Of a DNA stretch of 64,000 nt, positions 12,901 through 24,400 are shown in pieces (position 1 is the stretch's first letter; each line of letters starts with the position of its first letter). Source of the DNA: Colias croceus (taxonomy: Eukaryota; Arthropoda; Insecta; Lepidoptera; Pieridae); assembly GCF_905220415.1 (NCBI RefSeq), contig NC_059552.1:635001-699000 (forward strand), in the 5' to 3' direction. Below the pieces are notes generated by a model. The model was given only the letters and a program-made list of their open reading frames with translations, had not been told where the DNA came from and searched no databases. The translations under genes and the position numbers were made by a program.

Positions 12901-14963
12901 TTTACAATAAATTTTGTACAATTTTAACCTTGCTTGTGTCAATATAATAAACTGCAAATGAAGTATAAACGCCGGATGACAATTATAGCAATAGATTCTT
13001 GTAAATTTGCACTTTATTCTGTTGAAACACAAACCGATACATTTTTTTGAATGAATGCATTTTAAAATAGCGGCTACGTAATATTACATGCGTGTATAAA
13101 TAAAAAAAATTTACTTAGAAACATGATTACGTGATTATAAAATGCATTATTTAAAATCAGATAAATGAATTGAGACTAATATTACAATTTCTTGTTAATC
13201 ATTATAAAATCAAAAAAGGGTGTGACAGCAGCCGCCTTTTAAATCCATTCAACGTGTAAACAAAATTCCAATACTCGTGTACCCCCTGCCTTATATATAA
13301 AATACACAATACTTTGGCAGTGATTATTACTAGCACCCCATACATTTTAGCCAATCGTTAAGATTCAAATTGAAAACATTCCGCAACTTGCTTAATATTA
13401 CACTTGTTAGATTCGAATACAAACTGCTTAAATAAAATAAATTTGTGGGATCGGGGAAAGATTATATCGATTGGATTCCGGCGGCAGCGTGTGCGGCCAC
13501 CGCCGGGGATACGCTGATTATGTAAAATTCTTTTTTTAAGAATTTTCCTCAATTATTTTTTAGTATTTTTTTTTTTATTTTTTTTATTAATTTTTTTATT
13601 TTTTTTGTCTTTTTATTTTAATTTTTTATTGCTTTCGGTTTTTTATATTTTTTATTTAAATTAAGTTTTCGAGATGCAATTTTTTTATAATATATCCATA
13701 AAGTTTTCTTACTGATTAAACTTTATTTATTGTACTTTTATATTCAGAGGCGGTACGCCAACGCAGTATACGTAAAATCAATATAAAACTTATTTAAACT
13801 ATACAAAGAGTTGCCGGGCGACTGATCGATGAAGATAAGCGTTCGTGGACTCACGTTTCGATAAAACCATCAAAACAAATACGGAAATAAATATTGTAAA
13901 ACGTAATTTCAAATCTAATTTTCAAAAATTGTTATTATAAAAATAAAATTCATTATTGAAATCCGACTCCATGCTAAAGTAATATATTGAAGGTGTATAA
14001 AATAGTTTGGTGTATTTCATAAGGCCGTACAAATTTTAAAATATATATCCCTCGGCCTGTGCGGGAGTAACAACGTCTCATTATATCTGCTCTAACACGC
14101 CTACGTAACAGAGATAACAATTACTACATTCTTTATTATTTTAAAGATATGCTTTGTTTTATATTTCATCTCGTATCCACTATGGAAACAAACTCCAACA
14201 GAGAAAGCGGTCGTATAAAATTATTTAAATATTTAGCACCATTCAATGTTCATATCGGCTCGCAAATAGCACCAAAAAAAGCCTTTGATGAAAAATTATC
14301 GCTGACATATCACAGAAAATTTTGATCTCGATGGCGAATAGCGCAATACTGAACGATGTTGGAATGTGATTCATGCATACATGTCTGATGTACCGAGTGA
14401 AGCGGGGGAGTCCCGGGCGGCTCCACGCAGTGCCCAGCGCTTCCGAGCCAAGCTTATCGTAACTTGTACAACAACTTCCAATATATTTTTTGTCATTTAC
14501 TCTTTACATCACAAAAAATAACTATTTACATAAAACATACATACAACACGACTAAAACGTTTCAACAATAGTTCTCTTTCATTCTTACTATTTACACCAT
14601 TAAATAACTTATAAATATAAATATTCAAAATTATAATAGGACGCTTTCGAGGCAGCTTCGGTGCGGGACGAGCTAAAGTTACGGACAAATGCGTTTCGTA
14701 TTCGATGCCGAGTGAATTCCTTGCGTCAGTCTCCAGGTGAAACCGGCCAACAATCTTATGCGCGTCTCGACCGATTTCAGAGCGGACACTCTTTGGTGGG
14801 CCGTAACTGACTAGTAACAACACTAACTAAAAACATGGCACTATGTGATTTAACATATGTCCATAGTGACAATAGTTCTATAAATATAAAATATGTACTA
14901 TAAATAATAAGTGGCCGTCTGTGAAAAAGTAGGAACTAAAAATGCATTGCAGGCGGGGGGGGG

Positions 14964-15013
14964 GGCTCTGTCCCGCGCCGAGAGAACAGAACAGGGCAGG
15001 GCGGGACAGAGCC
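14964..15013. other. GC-rich hairpin in the presumed GLD2 3' UTR
   Basis: GGCTCTGTCCCGC at 14964-14976 pairs perfectly with GCGGGACAGAGCC at 15001-15013 across a 24-nt loop. A run of 11 G (C in the transcript) adjoins it. Confidence 0.7.
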
Positions 15014-15427
15014 GCCGCGCCGGCGGGCGACCGGCCGCCGAGATATTTCCGGTCGGACGCTAAGTACTATATTACGACTACATATATACAGGGATTCAGT
15101 CGCATATCACAGCCAGTCGATTATTGTTACGGCACTATTTGGGACTGCACCCTATTATAATATAGCTTTGTACGCGATAATGTTGCAAGAGATGAGTCCC
15201 AGTGGAGTCACGTTAAACATTACACGACTATTTTCATGAGTCCCCACTAATCGAGCGAACCAAACGAATCCCAACCGGCGACTCCTTGCAACACTGTCAA
15301 GATCACTTCACAATTTCACTGTCACAAGCCGAGTGGGGCGATCGCCCTGGCACATCACATCACTGGTTCGCACCACAGGCTAGACCACCGCGGTCCTGCC
15401 AGTCGGTCGGCCTAGCGGCGGGTCGTC

Positions 15428-15481
15428 GGGCGGCGGGCCCCGGGCGGGCGGCGGGCCCCGGTCGGGCGGCGGGCCCCGGGC
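15428..15481. repeat. Three 18-bp GC-rich tandem repeats just after the GLD2 stop
   Basis: Units of the form GGGCGGCGGGCCCCGGKC at 15428-15445, 15446-15463 and 15464-15481; a diverged fourth follows. They begin 12 nt beyond the stop codon in the transcript and are nearly pure G+C. Confidence 0.8.
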
Positions 15482-15493
15482 GCGCGGCGGGCA

Positions 15494-18400
15494 TCATCGC
15501 TGCGGCGCGGGCCACGCGTCCGCCAGCCGCATGCCGGCGGAGAGACGCTTGTAGCTTTCGCGGAAAGCTGTCACGATCTTCTCGAACGACTCCGGGTCGT
15601 AGACGGAACGCGCCGTGTTGGACAGGTCGAACGGTTCTGTGGGACAGGTTATTTAGTAGTGAGAAATGAGTTGTATTAATGCTGTACCTAATACTGATGA
15701 ATAAGAGGGACATTTAAGGAAAGGGAAGTTCAAACAATTAATTTCTTAAAAAATCAATGTATAATTTTTTCTTGTAAAATCAGATGAACAGTTTAATGAT
15801 ATTATGTAAAATACCTGTTATAATTTTCTATGTAAACAATAAAGGGTCAATTACAATCCAATTATGACCGAAATGGGTATTCTGTAAAAACTTAATCATA
15901 GTCATAATAGTATAGTAATTAAATTGTCTCAATGGAACAATAGGCTTGTTTCGACATGGAATTTATATTAGCATGGTAATTTTTAATTATTTTCAAATGA
16001 TCTTCAAGTTAAGCTAAATTATTCAATAAATCGCAATGGTATGTACATATTAAATAATATAATGATTATACATATACAGGGTGTAATCGTTAAGTGTGCA
16101 CAGACGATTTTTCCGTAACTATTACAGAAAACAAAAAACTTTAAACTGATATCGAAAGTACTTTACCTAATGAGTAAAATGGCCGTAATAAATTTTTAAA
16201 AATAAAACGGGAAATATCAATAAAATTATCTTTAAACCCTCCCATACGTTTAGTATGAGATTTGAATATCCCATGTACATTTAATATGAAAGATTTTAGC
16301 TTTCTCTTTCTTTTATTGGTTTTCTGCTTTAATAATTACTAGTTCGCAAATTTGAAGGGAAGTTAATTTCTAAACTTTAAATAGAGCTCCTCATGGTATT
16401 GCACAATGAGGACGTCATTTCGAAAATCTGCTATGAATACAAAATGTATGGGAAATCAAATGTATGGGAGCGTTTAATATAATATTTTAGGATATTTCTC
16501 GTTTTATTTTTAAAAATTTATTATGACCATTTTACTCATTAGGTTAAGTACTTTCGATATCAGTTTCAAGTTTTTTGATATCTGCAATAGTTACGGAATA
16601 ATCGCTTGTGCACACTTAACGATTACACCCTGTATATTTAAGAAATAAATCCGTAAAAAACAGAAATAAAAAGGCGTGATTTTTTTTTGTTTCATCAAAG
16701 CTTATGTTTAATTGTTGCTATTGTTAAACAAATCGTTGTTGATGTTGTTGAACAGATTGTTGCTATTGTTGAACAAATGGTTGCTGCTGTTGAACAAATT
16801 GTAGCTGTTGTTGAACAGATTGTTGCTATTGTTGAACAAATTGTTCTCCACTATTTTTGAACAACGTGTTGCTATTGTTGAACAAATTTGTTGAAAGTAT
16901 CAAAATATAGAAGTGACAGTTATGTCAAATGTATCTGTGGTATGTTATGTCTGTAATGTGCTTTTGAATCTGTGGTCTGAATAAAATAAGTTAGTCGTTC
17001 TTTGTCACTGAAACCGTGTGTTTTATTTGAGGTTATGTGCCCAGCGCACCTCTTTAAAAAGTAGTAATTTTGTGTCGAGAAGTAAGTTTCGGACTGATTG
17101 AGTATCGATCGTGTTATCCAGTGAGTTAACCAGTGAGGATGGCATCGAATTACCTAATCAACGTGCCCAAACTGAAAGGCAGAGAAAATTACTCAGAATG
17201 GGTTTTCGCTGCAGAGAATTTTCTAGTTCTGGAGGATATGGTGCATTGCATCAGGCCAATATCTGGGAAGACGATAGAAGCTGCAGAAGATGCGAAAACA
17301 AAGGCAAAGCTTATCATGACTATAGACAGCGCCTTGTACGTGCATATCAAGGAAGTCAAAACATCGTCAGAACTTTGGAACAAGCTTAAGTCATTATTTG
17401 ATGATTCCGGATTTTCGCGAAGAATATCTCTTTTGCGAAACCTTATTTCAATACGGTTGGAAAACTGTGCTTCCATGCAAGCGTACGTGACGCAGATCGT
17501 CGAGACAGGTCAAAAGTTGAGCGGGACAGGTTTTAAGATCAGTGACGAGTGGATCGGCTGTCTTTTACTAGCTGGATTGACGGAAAAATTCATGCCGATG
17601 ATCATGGCCATTGAGCATTCAGGCATCCAAATTACAACGGACGCCATTAGAACCAAGCTGATGGATATGGAAACGGAAGTGGGTTCTCAATCTAGTGAAA
17701 TTGGTGGGGCATTTGCAAGTGGCGCGCAGAAGTGGCAACATAAGAAAAATAAAAATGTGTCATCCGGTGCGCAAAGTCAAGCTAAGTCAAACGTCAATGT
17801 CAGTTGTGGTGCCAAAAGTCATGTCAAATGTTATCGGTGTAAACAAACGGGTCACTATAAGAATCAATGTCCAATTAATGATAATTCAAGTAATCATTCG
17901 AAAGCATTGCAACGTAAACAGAGTAATGCATTCAGTGCAGTGTTTTTGAGTGGCCAATTCAACAAGTACGACTGGTACATCGACTCTGGCGCGAGTATGC
18001 ACTTGACGGCCAATGAAAAGTGGATGAAGAATGCAACATACCACGATATGCGGGAGATATGTGTTGCAAACAACGAGAAACTTCAAGTATTATGTTCGGG
18101 CGACGTAAATATTGTGACGAAAACGGATCAATGTGAATATGAGATACCAGTGAGAGATGTTATGTGTGCTCCAGGATTGACAACAAATTTATTGTCAGTA
18201 AGCCGATTGATCGAGACTGGTAACAGAGTTCAATTTACGTCAGAAGGCTGTAACATGTTCAACAGAAATAATGAAATGGTGGCTATGGCTGTGCTCAGTA
18301 ACGGAGTGTACAAGTTGAGACTTGCTGACAGTGAAGTGACAAGTTTAGCAGTGTCAGGAGATGTCTGGCACAGACGACTAGGCCATGTCAATAGCACTTA

Positions 18401-21400
18401 TTTAAATAAAATGTCAATTGCTGTGGAAGGAATGGATCTCCAAGAAAAAGTTGACATAAGTAAGTCATCTTGTCATGTATGCTGTGAGGGCAAACAGTGT
18501 CGTCTGCCATTCCCAAGTGGTTCCAGATGCAATGAGTTGCTAGGGTTGGTACACACAGACATTTGTGGACCAATGGAGCATGAATCGTTGGGAGGCTCGA
18601 GGTATTTTATCTTGTTCATTGACGACTTCAGCAGAATGATAGCAGTGTACTTCTTAAAGCATAAAAGTGAAGCGCTCAGATGTTTTGCAGAATATAAAGC
18701 CAAAGTGGAGAAGCAAACGAGCAAGAAAATAAAAATTTTGAGAAGCGATAATGGTTGTGAATACTGTAATAAAGAATTTGACTCATTTCTCAAGAATGAA
18801 GGTATTATACACCAAAGAAGTAATCCGTACACACCCGAGCAAAATGGTGTATCGGAACGGAATAATCGTACTGTGGTGGAAAAAGCGAGATGCTTATTGT
18901 TTGATGCGAAGTTAGGCAAAGAGTTCTGGGCAGAGGCGACACATACTGCTGTGTACCTACAGAATAGAACAGTACTTCCATCATTGAATGATAAGACTCC
19001 ATTTGAAGTCTGGTTTGGTCATAAACCAAATGTGAGCCATCTCAGGATATTCGGTAGCAGTGTGATGGTACATGTGGCAAAGGCAAGACGTCAGAAATGG
19101 GACAAGAAAGCTGAAAAACACATCCTTGTCGGATATCCTGATGATATCAAAGGATACAGGATATATAATCCAAGGACAAAGTGTATTACAACTAGCCGAG
19201 AGGTCATTATCATGGAAGAGGATAAACATCCAGATATCACTATCCCAATTATTGAGAGTGAGAGAAAGGAAAACTCATGTTCAGTGGGAGACATAGAAGA
19301 TAAGGAGACATCAACCTTAGAAAATGTCACCGGTGCGGATGAAACCATAATCACTGATGAAACACTAGGTTTGTCGGATAAAGACTATATACCAAGTGAT
19401 TACGAAGATGCTTCTGATTTGCCGGCACGTCCCAAGTCTACCAGGATAAGGAAAAAGACAGAAAGATACATAGTGACTAATATGTGTGTCTCTGAGGAGT
19501 TTGATAATGCCGATGGTTTGTCAATAGAAGAGGCTTTACAAGGAGATGAAAAGGACCAGTGGTTGTTAGCGGTAAAAGAGGAACTTCAGTGTTTTAAGGA
19601 CAATGATGCTTGGGAGTTGGTTAATAGACCTACGAATGGTGAAACAATAGTGAAGTGCAAGTGGGTTCTTAAAAAGAAGTGTGATTCAGAAAATAATGTG
19701 CGTTATAGAGCTAGGCTTGTAGCTAAGGGGTGTTCTCAAAAGTATGGTGTGGACTACAGTGAAACATTTTCCCCTGTTGTGCGACATACAACACTTAGGT
19801 TACTTTTTGCATTGTCTGTACAGTTGAATCTAGAAGTTACACATCTTGATGTAAAAACTGCTTTCTTGAATGGGGACCTGGCTGAGACAATATATATGCA
19901 GAAACCGGTTGGTTATGCTTGTTCAGATAATAGTAAGGTGCTTAAATTGAAAAAGGCTATATATGGTCTCAAGCAGGCATCCCGGGCTTGGCATAAGAAG
20001 GTAGATTCTTGTATGTTAATTGATGGTTATATAAAGTCAAAAATAGAGCCATGTTTGTATATTAAAATTGTTGGTAATAGTAGAACTATTGTAGCTTTGT
20101 ATGTCGATGATATGTTTGTTTTTTCCAACAATAGAGCTGAAAATAAACACCTTAAAACCATGTTAAGTAAAAATTTCCAGTTAAAAGACTTAGGTATTAT
20201 TAAGGAATGTTTAGGAATGTCTGTAAGTTTTAATAAGGAAAAAGGAACTGTTACATTAAATCAGAAGAAATATATAGATAAATTATTGTCTAAATTTTGC
20301 ATGACTGATTGTAAACAAGTAAATACTCCTATGGAGGTCAATTTAAAATGTAAAAAAGAGACTACTGGTAGTAGCCAAAATCCTTATCAGCAGCTTGTCG
20401 GAAGCTTAATGTATTTAGTTGTTCTTACACGACCCGACATAGCATATGCGGTGTCTTATTTAAGCCAATTTAATAATTGTAATACTGAAAAACATTGTTA
20501 GTGTTGAATATATGTGTACATCAGATATGCCAGCGGATTTGCTCACAAAGAGCTTAGGCCCTATTAAACATTACAAACATTTAAATACTCTAGGTATTGT
20601 TGAAATATGAATTATGTACTTTTGTTTTGTTTGTGATTTTCTATATTTTGAGTGGGAGTGTTGAAAGTATCAAAATATAGAAGTGACAGTTATGTCAAAT
20701 GTATCTGTGGTATGTTATGTCTGTAATGTGCTTTTGAATCTGTGGTCTGAATAAAATAAGTTAGTCGTTCTTTGTCACTGAAACCGTGTGCGTGTGTTTT
20801 ATTTGAAAATTGTTGCTGTTGTTGAACAAATTGTTCCTATTTTTGAACAAAGTGTTGCTATTGTTGAACAGATTGTTGCTGTTGTTGAACAAATTGTAGC
20901 TGTTGTTGAACAGATTGTTGCTATTGTTGAACAAATTGTTCCTATTTTTGAACAAAGTGTTGCTATTGTTGAACAAATTGTTGCTGTTGTTGAACAAATT
21001 GTTCCTATTTTTGAACAAAGTGTTGCTATTGTTGAAAAAATTGTAGCTGTTGTTGAACAGATTGTTGCTGTTGTTGAACAAATTGTAGCTGTTGTTGAAC
21101 AGATTGTTGCTATTGTTGAACAAATTGTTCCTATTTTTGAACAAAGTGTTGCTATTGTTGAACAAATTGTTGCTGTTGTTGAATAAATAGTTCCTATTTT
21201 TGAACAAAGTGTTGCTATTGTTGAACAAATTGTTGCTGTTGTTGAACAGATTGTTGCTGTTGTTGAACAGATTGTTGCTATTGTTGAACAAATTGTTCCT
21301 ATTTTTGAACAAAATGTTGCTATTGTTGAACAAATTGTTGCTGTTGTTGAATAAATAGTTCCTATTTTTGAACAAAGTGTTGCTATTGTTGAACAAATTG

Positions 21401-24400
21401 TTGCTGTTGTTGAACAGATTGTTGCTGTTGTTGAACAAATTGTTTCTGTTGTTGAACAAATTGTTGCTGTTGTTGAACGAATTGTTATGGTTTTTAAACA
21501 AATTGTTGTTGTTGAACACATTGTTGTCGTTGAACAAATCGTTTAACGGGAAACGTGCGACTCACCCTCGACACAGATGAGCTGCTGCACGTGCGGGTCG
21601 TGCATGCGGCAGTCGGCGCGCGGCAGGCGGCGCGCGGCGCGCACCGACACGCACATGCGCTCGTACGGGAAGTGCGCGTAGTACTGCAGCAGCTGCACGA
21701 ACAGCTCGCCCAGCGGCGTGCGGTTGGCGGGCCGCGCGCGCGCCGCGCCGCACGCCGCCTCGCTCGCGCGCGGCAGGATCGCCGGCGTAGCGCCGCCTGC
21801 CGCCAAACAGGGTACAACTTAGTGCGAGATCCAAACACTATTCATTCAATTCGACTTTATATAGAAGCACTTTGAATTACCATTAGTTTTACAAATTACC
21901 ACCGATTCTGAAAGCCCTATCTAAAGAGAACCGGCAAGAAATACCGTAGTCACTCTTTTAAAATCATGTTAATTCTATAAAGCTGAAGAGTTTGTTTGAA
22001 CGCTCTAATCTCAGGAACTGCTGGTTCAATTTGAAAAATTATTTCAGTATTAGATAGCTCATTTATCGAGGAAGGCTGTAGACTATATATCATCATGCTT
22101 CGAACAATAGGAGCGGAGCATTGCGGGTGAAATCTAGCTAACTAGCTAGTAAGTACATATATGAAAATGAAAATGAAAAATTTCTTTATTAATTACAAGA
22201 AATGTTACATAATATAGTTACATGTGCTGCATTGAACCCCACACTAGGATCCCCTGTGTTGTGGGGCTCAATCTCTTTCGCCGTATTAGGTACATAAAAA
22301 ATATTTCAAAGTTTAATTGCCATTTAAATATTACGTGTGCATATGTGCGTGTGTGTATGCGTGCGTGTATATGTGTGTGTGTGTGTATGTGTGTATGTGT
22401 AGATGTTGTATGAGTGATTATTTTAATAGTCAGTAAATGTTTAAATTTATATTTTAATCAAGATATTATTGTAACGAGATTTTCAGTTTCTAAGTAGTCT
22501 AGATTTAATAGCCAATTTGTAACATATTTTTTACAGCGGAACTTGGTCATAGGAAAGATATTTAGTTTTTTGTTCATTATGGAGTATAAGTGAGGTCCCA
22601 TGAATATAAACGCCTTGCTACCGAAAGACATATTACAGCTATGTTTCCTCCATGCAGGATTTCTTCGAGTGCGTTCGTTCGTTATAATTGTGTTTGGAGC
22701 TATTTTATGGAATTTTAGTATTACTGCTAGTATGTATAGCTGACGCACCGTTAGTATACCATAATAGTTATTCCAAAGATCGCGAAAACCATCCATGGAT
22801 TTTCATCTTCCATATATTCCCTAACGCTGCAACGAGCTCTCTCAACTATAATAGTAGAGCCATTTTAATAGGCAACATTTGACAGTTCAACAAAATTCAA
22901 CAACGTAACCTAGTATTTAGTAACGACGACATAGAATAACATGATATTTCGTTTTGTTAGAACTGCACATTTGCTTAACTTTTTTCAATAACGATTACAT
23001 ATTTTTAATAATAATGACCGATACAAGTAATTTTAAGATTTCATTTTACTGATAAATCATTCTAAACATAATAAACAATTTCTGAATTGAACAACTGACG
23101 TCGCTACAATTTTGTGTCAATAAACCTTTTTTCTTTTTAAATACCAGAGACGTTACTCTAAAAATCGAAATCTGACATCTAGAATCGAATGCATTGATTA
23201 CTTGTGAATAAAAATCATCATAAGTTAATAAATTCGATTGACAAGTGTTTCAAATCCGTATCGATTAATACACTTTAATCGATGTTTTTAAGCAGGTTAC
23301 CTCTCTTCGAAGATAAAATTGATAGACGTCAAATGTTGCCTATTAAATTGGCTCGACTATAGATGTCAGATTTCGATTTTTAGAGTAACGTCTCTAGTAT
23401 TTAAAAAGAAAAAAGGTTTATTGACACAAAATTGTAGCGACGTCAGTTCTTCAATTCAGAAATTGTTTATTATGTTTAGGATGGTTTATCAGTAAAATGA
23501 AATCATAAAATAACTTGTATCGGTCATTATAATTATAAATATGTACAGTACTCCAAAAGTGATAATGCACATAGAAATCTTCGTCACAGTTCGGTAACTG
23601 TCATATTCCCGGAGCGTCCGGAGACGATATGTATATAGAGTGTTTAAATGCATTTTCTTCATGCATAATTTAATAAAATTTGTTTAGTCAAATGAAATAC
23701 ATTTTGGAAATACGACAATTAGCGAAGATTTTCATGCGCATTATTAATTTTGGAGTACTGTAATCGTAATTGAAAAAAGTTAAGCAAATGTGCAGTTCTA
23801 ACAAAACGAAATATCATGTTATTCTATGTCGTCGTTACTAGATTACGTTGTTGAATTTTGTTGAACTGTCAAATGTTGCCTATTAAAATGGCTCTACTAT
23901 AGAATCGAATGCATTGATTACTTGTGAATAAAAATCATCATAAATTAATAAATTCGATTGACAAATGTTTCAAATCCGTATCGATTAATACACTTTAATC
24001 GATGTTTTTAAGCAGGTTACCTCTCTTCGAAGATAAAATTGATAGACGTCAAATGTTGCCTATTAAATTGGCTCGACTATAATACATGTATAACACTCAC
24101 ACTGCAGGAAGTGTATGACCATGAGCGTGAGCGCGTAGGACGAGAGCGTGCGGCGGCGCGCGTCGTTGACGCGGTGCGCGCGCGCCCACAGCTTGGCCAC
24201 GGCCACGAGCGGGCGCACGCGCCAGTCCGCGCGCGAGAACCACAGCAGCAGCTCCGTGTTGCGCACGCCCACCACGTTGTTGCAGTTCAGGTCCACGTGC
24301 ACGCCCGCGCGCGCGTCGCGGAACTTCAGGATCGGCACCTTCGCCTGGATCAGCTCCGCGTCTGCGACACACGCGTGTTATCTGATAGCTGTTCGCGCGG

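Larger units (their letters stand above)
12900..15493 (-). other. Probable long 3' UTR of the GLD2 gene
   Basis: Follows the GLD2 stop on the minus strand with no other gene between. It contains a GC-rich first part with an 18-bp repeat and a 13-bp-stem hairpin, then AT-rich sequence with a long T run at 13555-13640 (A run in the transcript). Minus-strand AATAAA candidates lie near 13724-13732 and 13012-13017. The extent is a guess without transcript data. Confidence 0.35.
16889..20806 (+). mobile_element. Ty1/copia LTR retrotransposon, internally deleted
   Basis: LTRs 16889-17030 and 20659-20806 are identical except for a 6-bp GTGTGC expansion in the 3' copy. The 5-bp duplication AAATT flanks it (16884-16888 and 20807-20811). 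Order: 5' LTR, primer-binding site, gag-pol frame, polypurine tract GAGTGGGAG just before the 3' LTR. It lies antisense to GLD2 in intron 6. Loss of RNase H makes it non-autonomous. LTR near-identity points to a recent insertion. Confidence 0.95.

Noticed and set aside
15286..15713. Pro/Ala/Gly/Arg-rich frames on both strands around 15.3-15.7 kb
   Set aside because: Products of the GC-rich 18-bp repeat and of the last GLD2 exon in other frames.
20761..21537. 258-codon minus-strand frame of Asn-rich heptads (LFNNSNN), with other long frames on both strands
   Set aside because: It is the 21-bp minisatellite read in frame. The period is divisible by three and lacks stops, it lies inside a GLD2 intron, and there is no unique sequence or gene structure.
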